This document shows positions 35,301 to 46,999 of a DNA stretch of 64,000 nt, piece after piece. How positions within the stretch are numbered: the stretch's first letter is position 1; each line of letters begins with the position of its first letter. The notes under the pieces were generated by a model. The model had not been told where the DNA came from. It was given only the letters and a program-made list of their open reading frames with translations, and did not search any database. The position numbers and the translations under genes are program-made. Source of the stretch: Azadirachta indica (Eukaryota; Streptophyta; Magnoliopsida; Sapindales; Meliaceae); contig CM040453.1 of the NCBI GenBank assembly GCA_022749755.1, positions 8,144,102 through 8,208,101 on the forward strand. The letters are read 5' to 3'.

Positions 35301-36850
35301 ATGCTCATAGGCTTTCAGTTGGCGTGAACCATACACTACTACTCTCCATGACTTCATTAAAACACAACCAAGACCCATACATGAAGCATTACAATAAACT
35401 ATATATCCTGTACCCCGTTCAAGAATAATTAAAACTAGGGTTGAGGTCAAATGATTTTTTAACTCCATAAATGCTTGCTCACATTTATTATTCCACTCAA
35501 ATGTCACCTCTTTTCTAGTAAATTGAGTCAAAGATACTGTTATTGGAGAGAAATCTTTTACAAATCTACAATAATATTTTGCTAAATCTAGGAAACTTCT
35601 AATCTCAGACACATTTTCGGTCTATTCTAGTTAAACACTGCCCTACTTTAGCAAGATCTACAGAAATACCTTATTTAAATACCATATGTCCAAGAAATTT
35701 AATCTCAGTTATCCAAAACTCACACTTACTCCGTTTCTAGCATAAATGATGTTCCTTTAACACTTGGAAAGTAACATGCAAATGTTGTTCACGTTCCTCC
35801 TCTGATTTAGAATATATTAAAGTATCATAGACAAACATCACCATTAATTGATTGAGATAGGGATAAAAAATTCTATGCATCAGATCCATAGACGTTTTAG
35901 GAGCATTTGTTAAACCTAATGGCATCACTACAAACTAAAAATGTCCATACCTAGTATGAAAAGCCGTCTTTAAGATATCTTCATCTCTAACTCTCAATTG
36001 GTGGTAACTAAATCAAAGATTGATCTTCAAGAAGTATCTAGAACTATGCAACTTATCAAACAAGTCATCAATTCTAGGTAAAGAATATTTGTTCTTCAGT
36101 TTAATTGTCTATAGTTCACACACAACCTCTCACTCTCGTCCTTTTTAACAAATAAAACTGGTGTTCCCCAAGGAGAAATATTAGGTTGAATAAACCTTTT
36201 ATCTAGTAAATTATGCAATTGAATCTTTAACTCCTATAGTTCTGTAAATGCCATCTTATGAGGGGCTACTAAAATTAGCGAAGTACCAGGATGTGTCTTA
36301 ATAGTAAAATCTACCTCTCTTTTAGGGGGTAATTCAAGTAAATCATCAAAAAATACATCTTAAAACTCATCAATTACTGGAACAATTAGAGTTACTAAAC
36401 TATTAGTATCATAACTCATCATACTCGCCATCCATCTTAAGTAATCTTTATGTTCATTATACCTAATATAGGTACAATGATGATTACCCTCTATACCTCC
36501 AAAGATATGAAAATTTTCACCATTAAGGAGATTAATAGTCACCTTTTTTCTTTAACAATCTATAGTGGCATGAAACGATGACAACTAATTCATACCTATT
36601 ATCACATTACAATACACTATTTTCATCACAACTAACCCAAGTGTGATCTTACAATCACTTACATCAATTTCATAGTTATAACATATTCTATTTAAATTTA
36701 TTTTACCTCCAACAGGCATTTCAACTGACAACTCATATTCTAAAGGTTTAGTCTCTAAGTTCAAAGAAGATACAAGTTCTGCTGAAATAAAAGAATACAT
36801 AGTACAATAATCAAATAATATTCTAACATAAGTATTGAATAAAAGGAAAA
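32388..36850 (-). pseudogene. Broken pol of the minus-strand Gypsy element
   Basis: Protease-like SFISAELV (about 36780) with VIIGMN. RT part MPLGLTNAPKTSMDLM then FVYDTLIYS, where the catalytic FVDDxLIYS has become VYDT. RNase H YIVYCNASCMGLGCVL, where the expected DAS Asp is Asn. Integrase WEHVTMDFVKELP and, further left, a GPY-type end RRRPLEFKVGDHVFLKV. There are many stops and frameshifts, and a 1.4-kb insertion at 32901-34303. Not functional. Confidence 0.8.
32901..34303 (+). mobile_element. Probable solo LTR inserted in the minus-strand Gypsy pol
   Basis: Interrupts the integrase reading frame. GAGTACC occurs on both sides (32894-32900 and 34302-34308), consistent with a 5-bp duplication GTACC plus chance bases. 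The inserted DNA starts TGATGAATATTT and, near its right end, has CCCTGTGGATCGACAGTCGG before TTTATTACTTGA, a composition typical of plant Gypsy LTR 3' ends. No coding domain. Confidence 0.6.
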
Positions 36851-38890
36851 TACCTTTTACTATGCTATGATCTGGTCGATCTACATTCTAAGTGATAGCA
36901 TAAACTCTACCCTAAACTTTAGGTTTTCCTTGCCCTTGTGATACTTAAGGTCTCTGAGGTAATTGCTCATGATTTCTTTGTTGTGGCTACTTACTATGCT
37001 GACTTTGTTGTTCTACTGACTGAGTATTTCCCTGATGTGAGCTAGTCATTTGACTCAGTGGTTGCATTTGATGTGGACACTGGTTTTAATAATGGCCAAG
37101 TTCCCATATTTAAAATATATACTTAAAGGTGCACGGGACCTTTAGTCATCTTGGGTACTTCTTTGAACAGATCTAGTTGTTTAGTCTTGTGTTTGCCTTA
37201 GACACGGACATAAATTTCATTGATGACCTTGTTGCCCATACTTAAAACACATATCTGGTCTCTCGTAGAGACCTCGACTATCACAAATAGGAGATTAACT
37301 TTTCATCTGTCTCTTCTCTCCCCACTTAAGAAACGTTTGGTCAAAACTTCTCTTCTTTGATTTTATTATTTGTTTGATCTCTTCCTCATCTTTCTTTATC
37401 ATTAAAACTCATTTAACTATTTTTGAATAATTCTGAAGGTTTAACATTATAAGTTCATATAGTAATGATGACCTTTCACAAACCATTTAGTTTTATCTTT
37501 CTCCCTCAAAATTATTGAAGTAGCAAACAGGCTTAGTGCTTCAAACCTTGCCTCATATTGTACCACTGACATATTTCCTTGAGTTAGATAATAAATTTAT
37601 CTAATACGACATCACGAAATACCTCAAGAAAATATTTAATCATAAAGGCTTCTTTGAAAACATCTTGCGTCTATTCTTTCTTTTACTTTGTGATCTCAAT
37701 AATATTCCACTAATGATTTATCTGCTTAACCAATTGAAATATTGCAAGTTTAACGTAAATCTCTTTGAGTGCTTGCATAGCATCCAAAATTCGATTACTT
37801 ATTCCTCAGTAATTAATGGACTAGGCTTTCCGTTAAAAGTTGGGGATTGAGTTTTTTAAATTCACTCAATGCTGACATATTCTAACCTTTATTACTATTA
37901 GCCTAATTTTGTGAATTACAAGTGAACCCATAAAAAACGGTAACAAATGTTTTCATCATTTGGCGAAATTTACCAAACTCTTCCCCTCTTTATGAAAAAG
38001 ATGTCTCTATTTCTTTGTGATCAGACATATTGAAACAATAAATTTTATGTCATAACAGTCAAAGTAAGGTAACATAAAATGAATAAATCTCAATAACACA
38101 AGTAAAAAAAAAGTCGCCCATACATTGACCACATAAATTTATAATTCTTTACAACAAAGCTAACAAAAAGTGCTCAAAAGATAACAAAACTTAAGTTATC
38201 CAATATAAGTATATACAAAAACATTATATATATATAAAAGGTTAGTCATGATCTACTTTAGCTTTCATACGCCATCTCACCACCACTTTGTATAAGTATC
38301 TTCGATAACTACAGGTTCAAAAGGTTCTTCTATTCTAACAGAAAAAGGATTTAGTATTATTGATTTCTATTCACTAGTCTCACTTATCGTACTTTTCTCA
38401 CCTCCAAGACTCGTCTCACTTGCTAAACTTTCTTTTAACTTCTTCATCTAGCGCCTTTCAATTTTATAAGTATTTAAAAATCTCTTAGTATAGTATAAAT
38501 GTCGTGTCTTATTCAAATTTACTCCCTTACCATAGACCTTTAGACCTATTAATGTCTCATTCTTCGCATCTTAAGAAGCACGCAAACCTGGATGAGTATC
38601 CGAATAATGTTTAATAGTCCTTATCAATCCATCTCTCATCTTATTAGCATACATCCTTCGCAAGTCCTTCATAAGAATAACACCTCAAGCACACTGTTCA
38701 TTCCTATTCACATACGTCCATGTATCGTATTCGGTTCTCCCTATACTACAAAACCAAATAATATTAAAATTATAAATTCACATAGAATAATAAAGTATAG
38801 GTAACAACAAGTTAAAAGTTCCCAAACTTTCTCACTATTATAAGAGATGTCTACAGAATCTTAACCTTAAAGTCTGATACCAACTTTTAT

Positions 38891-40470
38891 GACATCAATT
38901 TTGTCTTTTTTTACTTTTTACTAACAATAAATTCTTATTACCCAAAAATCTTTCTCTTGTAAATGTTTAAAAATATTCATCCATAGCCAAATAATCTATT
39001 TCCCATAAGTATACTTATTTTTTAATTTCTATATTTGTGCATTAATCAAAAACTTGGACATTACAATTATTAGTCTGAGTAAAGTTTAAAATATAAAATG
39101 GTTTCTTTTAAGTCGATGAAGTGAAAAGAAGAAAATAAATAAATAAATAATGTTATAAATTGGAAGTAAGTGATTGGTGAATTATTAATAAGCAAACATG
39201 TGGCCTTGGTTTCCTGTACTTAAAACGATGCATGTACATATATATAGTATTTGCATCTTGGCAATTAATTCTTTAGGAGCAAGTTAGAAAAACCGAAAAT
39301 GAAGAAAGGAGAAAAAAAGAGGAGGAGAGGTTTGATTAGTGTCCAATTTTTAATGATCAATTTTGGATTTAAGGTTTAGTAAATTATTTACATAATTTCA
39401 TTGTAGAAAATTAAACCGTTACTATATAGATATATGTTTAAATGCTTATCTGTATGTGTGTGTATATATCTATATATATATATGTATATTTATTTTAGAT
39501 AATGAAGTTAGAAGCATCATTTATTATTATTGGATCATTATTTATTATTATTATTAAATTAATACTATGAGGTGATTTGAAGGAGATAAGGAAGTCGACA
39601 GAGCAATAAAATTATAACACGTTTATCAGGTAGATATTTATATGAGTTTAGTGACTTTTGATTTTAACACTACAAAGCAGAGGTATTTTATTACAGTTAA
39701 TGTTTTGACAAATGTGTATAAAACTTCTAAATTATCATATATTGATCCAATTAATTATTTTTTGAACTAGATTTAAACAGTAATTTTCATATGAATGTTA
39801 TGTTTACAAATACAGTGAGAAAATTATACCAACACATGTTGTGTCTTTATAAATGTATGATTTGTAAGGAAATGTTATGAAATAATTTGATTAATGAAAA
39901 CGTGATGGTCATAGTTATTGTTGTGATATGGCATCGGTGTATAGAATGACAATCATTGGGAATAATGCCCCCTAAAGTACGTATGGCCAGTTTTTGGGGT
40001 GGTGGTCCTTTAGAATAATGTCCGTAAAGTACACAAGCACAAAAATTATGGAAATTGTTTTCTTTTTTTCAAATAAAGGAATTAATGTACTTTACATTGT
40101 TTATATGAATATTGAAATTTACATTTGACTTACTATTCTACTACACTCTTTGTTCGAAATTAAGAATCGTTTTTATATTCAAATTTATTTACTGCAAATT
40201 TTTAAACTATTTTTGTGATAAATGTCTAATGGGCATTAACTCTATTTTTCAGGTTTAAGTGATGCAAGAAATTTTTGTAAGTAGAAGACAAAGGAGTACT
40301 CCAAGATAAAGATTTTACTACTTTTGAAACCATATGTAATTATAGGTGCAAGAGTTTATAATGTAAGGTTTTGATGTAATTTTCATGTTTGCACCTAAAT
40401 TTTAGAAATCATGAAATTAGTTATATTTTGTTAAAGTAATGAAGTGAAGTAGTTGGTGTTCAATTTTTGA
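38891..40470. other. Unassigned AT-rich DNA between two retroelement parts
   Basis: No gene seen. Contains TA- and TTA-rich microsatellites (about 39440-39560). By position it should include the 5' LTR of the minus-strand Gypsy element, but I could not align it to the 3' LTR. Confidence 0.35.
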
Positions 40471-43400
40471 AAATATTTAAAGAAAAAAATTGGGTAATAA
40501 AAAGGAGAATGGAGAAGAGACGATGCCACCTCTTGAATATGCAAGTGATAAGGAAGAGGATGAGCAATTTACTATGGCTGAAAGTAATAAGGCTCTTGTA
40601 GTAAGAAGAGTTTTGAATATGTAAGTCCAATAAGAAGAATGTAACAAAAAAGAGAATCTCTTCCATACTAGGTGCCTTGTAAAGGATAGGGTTTGTAATA
40701 TGATAATTGATGGCAGTAGTGTAACTAATGTTGCTAGTACTACTGTTGTAGAAAAGTTAGAGTTACCTACTTTAAAACATCCACATCCTTACAAGTTGAA
40801 GTGGCTTAATGATTATGGGGAAATTAGGGTGACAAAGCAAGTTTTTGTTGCCTTCAAAATATGCAAGTATAGAGATAAATTGTTATTTGATATAATCCCC
40901 ATGCATATTGGTTATCTTTTGTTGGGATGCCCTTGGCAATTTGATAGAAGAGGTGTTGTATAATGATTACACAAATCATTACACTTTTGAGAAGAATGGA
41001 AAGAAAATTACTCTTGTACCACTTTCACCTAAAGAAATTTATAAGGGTGAGCTTAGAAGAATGCGAAAGGAGAGAGAAAACAAGAGCGAGGGAAAAAGAG
41101 TGAGTAAAGATGTAATAAAAGAAAGTAAGTTTCAAAAGAAGAGAGTGACAAAAATAATGAGAAAAAAAAAAGAAAGTGAGTTCAAATAAAGAGGGGCAGA
41201 ATTCGAATGAGGGAAAAATAGTGAAAGGAAGAGAAACAATTGAGTGTAAAAATAAACAAATGAGCTTTTATGCAGAAAAGAGTGATATTAAGGAGGCTTA
41301 GTTTTCAAACAAAAGTAAACTTGTACTTATGTACAAGGAACTTTATTTAAACACTAATTACCTTAATGCTTCTTCGCTTATTGTTTTTATTTCTCTTTTA
41401 CAAGCTTACAGAGATGTTTTTCTCAAAGAAATACTTAATGGATTGTCATCCATTAGATGTATTAAGCATCAAATCGATTTCATTCCTAGAGCTTCAATTC
41501 CAAATAGACTAGCATATAGAAGAAACCTGATAAGACAAAGGAGCTTCAAAGGCAAGTTGAGGAGTTGTTAACCAAGGGGTATGTTAGTGAAAGTATAAGT
41601 CCATATGCTGTTCCTGATTTATTAGTACCTAAGAAAAATTGTTCTTGGCGTATGTGTGTTGATTGTCATGTAATTAATGACATTACAGTAAAATATCACC
41701 ATCCTATTTCTAAATTAGATGATATTATTGGTGAATTGCATGGTTCTATTATCTTTAGCAATATTGATTTGAAAGTGGATATCTTCAAATTCTTATTGGA
41801 GAGAGCAAGGAGTAGAAAATTGTATTCAAAACAAAATATGGCTTGTATGAATGGTTGATTATGCCTTTTGATTTAACAAATGCACCTAGTATTGTCATGA
41901 GACTTATGAATGATATTTTAAAAGATTTAATTGGAAAATTTGTTATTGTATACTTTCATGATATTCTTGTGTATTCCGAAAATTCAAATGAACATGTAGA
42001 ACAATTAAAGGTTGTACTTGATATTTTAAGAAAAGAAAAGTTATACGCTAACCTTAAAAAGTGTTCATTTTGTTTAGATCGAATTATGATTTTAGGTTTC
42101 ATAGTAAGTGCTCAAGGTGTTGAAGTTAATGAAGAGAAGGTAATTGCTATAAAAAATTGGCCTAATCCTAAATCAGTACGTGAGGTAAGAAGCGTTCATG
42201 GATTGGCTAGTTTTATAGACAATTTGTAAAAGATTTTAGCACTATTGCGACACCTCTCACGAAGGTAATTAAAAAGAATTGTACTTTTAAGTGGGGTAAA
42301 GAACAAGAGCATACATTTGCTTTATTGAAAGATAAGCTCTGTCAGGCACCCATTTTTGCTTTGCCTAACTTTGCTAATTTTTTCTAAAATTGAGTGTGAT
42401 GCAACAGGATTGGGCATTGGGCCTGTTCTTATCCAAGGAAAGAAGCTAATCTCTTACTGTAGTGAAAAGCTTTATGGTGCCTTCTTGAATTATCCTACTT
42501 ATGATAAAGAGCTCTATGTTTTGGTTAAAGCTTTGGAAAATTAGCAGCATTACCTATAGCCCAAGGAATTTGTTATTGACACTGATCACTAATCACTAAT
42601 CTTTGAAGTTCATAAAAAGGCACGGCAAGTTGAACCAAAGACTTGCCAAATGGGTTGAATTTATTGAGACATTTCTCATGTAATTAAATACAAGCAAAGT
42701 AAAAACAATGTTGTAGCCAATACACTTTTAAGAAGGTATACTTTACTTAATGCTTTCGATTTAAGATTGCTTGGATTTGAACATATTAAATCTCTTTATG
42801 ATGATGATTCGAACATTTCTAGCATTTTTAAAGCATGTAAAAAGCTACATATGGTAAGTTCTATAGAATGGATGGGTTTTTATTTAAGGAAAATAAATTG
42901 TGCGAACCTATTTGTTCTATAAGAGAATTGCTTGTAAAAAAGTCTCATGGAGGTTGTTTAATAAGATATTTTGGCATTACAAAAATTTTAGATACTTTAA
43001 ATGAGCACTTCTATTGGGCTAAAATGATAAAAGATGTGTAAAGGGTTTGTAATAAATGTGTTATATACAAACAAACTAAATTTAAGGTTTTGAATCAAAG
43101 TTTGTATACTCCTTTACCTATTTCTAGTGAACTTTCGACTAATATTTTCATGAATTTTGTTTTGGGTTTACCTACATTGAAAAAGGAAAAAGATTATATT
43201 TTTTTAGTGGTTGATAAGATTTCCAAGATGTCACATTTTATACCTTGTACTAAAACTGGTGATACCACTAACATTGCAAATCTGTTCTTTAAAGAATTAA
43301 TGCGTTTGCATGGGTATTCCTAAAACTATTGTTAGTGATAGGGATGTAAAGTTTTTGAGTCATTTTTGAAAAGTTTCAAAGAGTAGGTTGGGTATTAAAT

Positions 43401-43740
43401 TGTTATTTTCTACTACTTTTTATCCATAAATTAATAGTTAAACAAAAGTTTGAATAGAACTTTAGGAACTTTATTGCGTGCTATTATCCAAAAGAATTTG
43501 AAGAATTGGGAAGAACGCATTCTATTTGTTAAATTCACATATAATAAAGTTGTGGATTCTACTACTGGTTTTTAACCTTTTGAAATTACTTATGACCTTA
43601 ACCCACTAACCCCTTTAGATTTAATTCCTTTATTTTATGATGAAAGAACTAGCTAAGATACAAAAAAAAGTGCACAAGAACATTGAAAAAAGGGTTCGTA
43701 TCACAGACTTTAGAATCAAACATGAGGCTAGAAAGAAGAA
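40470..43740 (+). pseudogene. Chromovirus-type Gypsy pol (protease to integrase), broken
   Basis: Same family as the gag at 30.4 kb. Order: linker MPPLEYASDKEED, protease MIIDGSSVTNVASTTVV (usual DGG changed to DGS) with LLLGCPWQFDR, RT (SPYAVPDLLVPKKN, MPFDLTNAPS, YFHDILVYS in which the YFDD motif has become YFHD), RNase H ([31 protein letters not shown]), integrase zinc finger (HGG...HFYWAKM...CNKC) and core (FVLGLPTLKKEKD, HFIPCTKTGDTTNIA, LTPLDLIPL). Many stops and frameshifts. It ends near RIKHEARKKN, before the polyprotein tail. Confidence 0.8.
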
Positions 43741-44250
43741 TGAATAATAGGAGTTTAGAACAAAGTTTATGGGAAAAAAGGGATTGGAAATCTTTTGAAT
43801 AGCAATTAAAGGATGGTAATCACAAGGATTACAGAGATGGAGGTCTTGATGTTAGAAGAATAGGATATAAGGCAAAAATGACATTCACACCCTTGAATGC
43901 ACTGATGGAAACCATTTTGAAGGACATCAGGCAAAAAGGTTTGGTAGTTGAGCCGAGGAAAATAGCTACATTTCTAAAAATGTAAGATCGAAGTAAATGC
44001 TATTCTTTTTATAAGAACCAAAGGCATACCACTAAAGAATGTATGAGCTTAAAAAGGCATGTCGAAGACCTGGATTGTTTTGTGGAGACATCAAAAGGGC
44101 AAAAGGGACCAGGTTATCAAGACTAGAGACTTTAGACTATGATAATTGCGATGCGATGGGGGTGGTGGAGGGAAGGCCGCCAAACCTTGGCATAAGACTC
44201 GAACAACACAAGAAAGAAGTACTCTTTGCTATTAGCCTAGCAAGTTGACC
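43741..44250 (+). pseudogene. Outer element gag, second part with zinc-knuckle remnant
   Basis: Reads TFTPLNALMETILKDI, then KCYSFYKNQRHTTKECMSLK, the pattern of the Tat gag knuckle region (CxFHxxxGHxTxEC...LK). Fits as the continuation of the gag at 27.15-28.29 kb once the 15-kb insertion between them is removed. Confidence 0.6.
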
Positions 44251-46190
44251 CATAACATCTTCCTTCCCTTTTCTTTTTTTATCTTTTGGAAGTTTTGAAA
44301 GCCATCCTTAGCAAAAACCAAGCGTTAGTGAGTTGGGAAAGCAACACAAAAAATAGCAATAAAAGAAGATAGAAGATGAAAATAAAGAAATAAATAAATA
44401 AATAGAATAAAATAAAAATGACAACATTTGAAAAAGAGCCTTACCTTTTCTCTTGATGTTGGGAATATTAAAGACCAAGCCCACACTTTTCAAATTATAT
44501 TAAAAATATGATCCCTAGGAACATGAGATTCAACGAGTATTTGTTGAATTTAACAACTCAGAACCAAGCACAGGTTTCTTATCCCGAAAAACTGTAAAGC
44601 CAAAAACTAAACAAAATAAGACTTCTTCTAAAATAAAAAAAAAACAGAGGCAAAATCAATGAACCGAAGGGAGTAAGAACTGAATATGATCTCTCATACA
44701 AAAGCAACAAAAACATTTAAACCATTAAAAGCATCCAAAGAGGTAGTTTCAACAAAGCAAGGCAATCAACATCAAGCAAATGGGAAAAGAAATGCAAACA
44801 AAAATTTAAACAAAAACCTCGTTGGAAAAGCTTGTAGGTACTGAGAACTTGCTACCAGCAATCTTAACTTTCCGACCCAAATCTCTGCTAATGAAGAATT
44901 ATCTATCCTTTCACGATTTATTTGAATCAGGGAAGTCAGGAACAGGCTTGTCATCTTTGGACCTTGTAACAAGATAGTAAAAGCCGAAAATCGACTTAGG
45001 TCTAACCCTCACAAGCTATAAACGAATGCACTTTAGGTAAAACTACTTATCATGATTTGTTTTCTTCCACTAAAAAAATAAACTAATTAAAGTTATTGAG
45101 GAATTTATTATAAGTTGACACAGAGTAAGGTTTAAACCATCCAATATTTTAATTAAAATGGCTAAAATGGAAACCAAACACCTAAATCCAAAAATACTTC
45201 GAATACAACAACATCAGCTTCTCAAGGCTAACTAGTTTTCTCTCCTCTACATGGCAACCTCATCGAACCAGAACTCAAGATCCTATCCCTATCTCTTAAT
45301 TCCTTTAAAGTAGATTTTCTAACAGAAGAATGGATTCAATCCAGTTTATAAGAGCTCTCTCGAGTATAGTAAATAGGCATTTTTGAATGAGCAGGAACAG
45401 AATCTGTAGTATCCAAAGACTTAGATCCCGAATCATGTTGACTAAGTTTGTTTTCACCCCTATTCTGTTTAACCGAATACCCAAGCAATTTATCATTATT
45501 GTTCATTCTGAACTATAACTCAATGAAACAATATCTCGACCAATTTTTATTTTCCTAAATGGGTTTTTATGATAAACCTCTAGACATCGTTTCATATTCC
45601 TTCATCCAAATGATGCCAGGTTTTTCAATCTATGGACAGCGAAGATTCAGAACCCAAGTACACCAAATTCGTACACAAATACAACGTAAAGAAACAAAAA
45701 CAAAAACAAAAACTATTCCTAATCAAAGACCAAGCCAAACAAGTTCCAACCGCCACCAAAAATTCTTACAGGGAATGAGGTCGATTAAAAGACCAAGGTA
45801 AAACACTCCAAATTGAAATCAACATTAGGGATTTATGATAGACCTCTAGGACGTCGTTTCAAATTCCTTCATCCAAATGATCGGGTTTCCCAATCTATTA
45901 ATGGTGAAGATTCAAAATCCAAGTACACCAAATTTGTATACAAATATAACATAAAGAAACGTAGACAAAAACAAAAACTATTCCCAGTTAAAGATCAAGC
46001 CAAACAAGTTCCAACCACCACCAGAAATGCCTACAAGGAACGAGATCGATAAAAATACCAAGGAAAAACACTGCAAGCCGAAATCAAGATTAGGGATTAA
46101 CAAGTACTAGGCAAAGGGCAAAGAAAACTAGATGTTTGATAAAAATTGGGTGAGCATTTAAGCCGAAAAATTATTCTTCGCAAAGGATAT
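44251..46190. other. Non-coding interior of the outer element
   Basis: A-rich on the plus strand with no pol domain in any frame. Contains a two-copy tandem repeat (45561-46098). Ends at the left target duplication of the Copia element. Confidence 0.45.
45561..46098 (+). repeat. Two-copy tandem repeat, period about 265 bp
   Basis: GATAAACCTCTAGACATCGT at 45571 recurs as GATAGACCTCTAGGACGTCG at 45837. Further shared blocks include AAGTACACCAAATT and AAGCCAAACAAGTTCCAACC, and both units end in TTAGGGATT (45825-45833 and 46090-46098). The copies are diverged by roughly a tenth. Confidence 0.85.
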
Positions 46191-46955
46191 TATTGGGTTA
46201 GATTTCCTCCTATATGGAGATGGCCCAAATTTCTCTTCAATAGTGACAAAGCCTAATTAAGCCAAGAGTATTTTAATCTTTTCTTAAGTAGGTTTAGTGT
46301 TTTAATTTTTATTACAATATATATGTGTGTGTCAAGAAGAGAAAAAAGATACTATTTATTATTTTCAGAGAGAGTGGGTATTGTTCACGAGAGAGGCAGA
46401 ATAATAAACTCAAAACTACTTTGATCAAGTGGTTAATTAGAGGTCCATTTGTGGTCTGATTGAACTGAAATTTTACCAGCAGCTTCCTAACTCAGAGGAC
46501 TAAATTTTGACCTGTAGAGATCAAATTTGAAGCTCTCTTTTTCCAAATTTCGTAACTAAAAATTAGGCCACTATTTTGGTGATGTTTTCTTGAACTTTCT
46601 CTAATTTCTTTGTAAAATTTGATTGTTTGCAAAGATTATCTGATCTTGAAAATGTTGTAAATGTGTACCTCTAATTCTATTCAAAGAGAAATTGTGTATT
46701 CCTATTATTTGATTATAGTGGAGATTTTTTTTGGTGAATTACGGTCCCGTAATTTTTACCCCTCACATTGGGGAGATTTTTCACGTTAAAATTGATTGTG
46801 TTATGGTTGTTTTGTGATGATGTGGTTGCTTTTCAAGAATTAATTTTGTGCCTAAGATTATTGTTCTATTTGTTTGTTTCCTATTAGGTTCACGTTAGAG
46901 GGAATAGAGCAATTATTTTACTTTCGCAATTGGTTTGTATTAATTTATCCCAACA
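46191..46955 (+). repeat. 5' LTR of the Copia element
   Basis: 765 bp, closely related along its length to 50985-51758. Contains a (TG)n/(TA)n tract near 46315-46330. Ends TCCCAACA. Confidence 0.9.
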
Positions 46956-46999
46956 AAGTGGTATCAGAGTTTTGGTTATATTTGTTTTGTGCTTTGTAT

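Larger units (their letters stand above)
30720..38890 (-). mobile_element. Second Ty3/Gypsy element, minus strand, inserted in the first
   Basis: On the minus strand the order is: primer-binding site TTGGTATCAGAC (about 38868-38882), gag (about 37400-38050), a damaged CCHC knuckle (about 37205-37260), protease-like region (36585-36850), RT (about 35650-36300), RNase H (35244-35612), integrase zinc finger and core (about 34495-34925, then 32388-32900), polypurine tract (about 32060-32090) and 3' LTR (30720 to about 32055). The LTR end TGTCA abuts gag of the plus-strand element. I could not find a matching 5' LTR; the 38890-40470 sequence does not resemble the 3' LTR. Stops occur throughout. 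Confidence 0.7.

Noticed and set aside
43090..43323. Open frame as a possible host gene
   Set aside because: It is the integrase core of the Gypsy element (FVLGLPTLKKEKD, HFIPCTKTGD).
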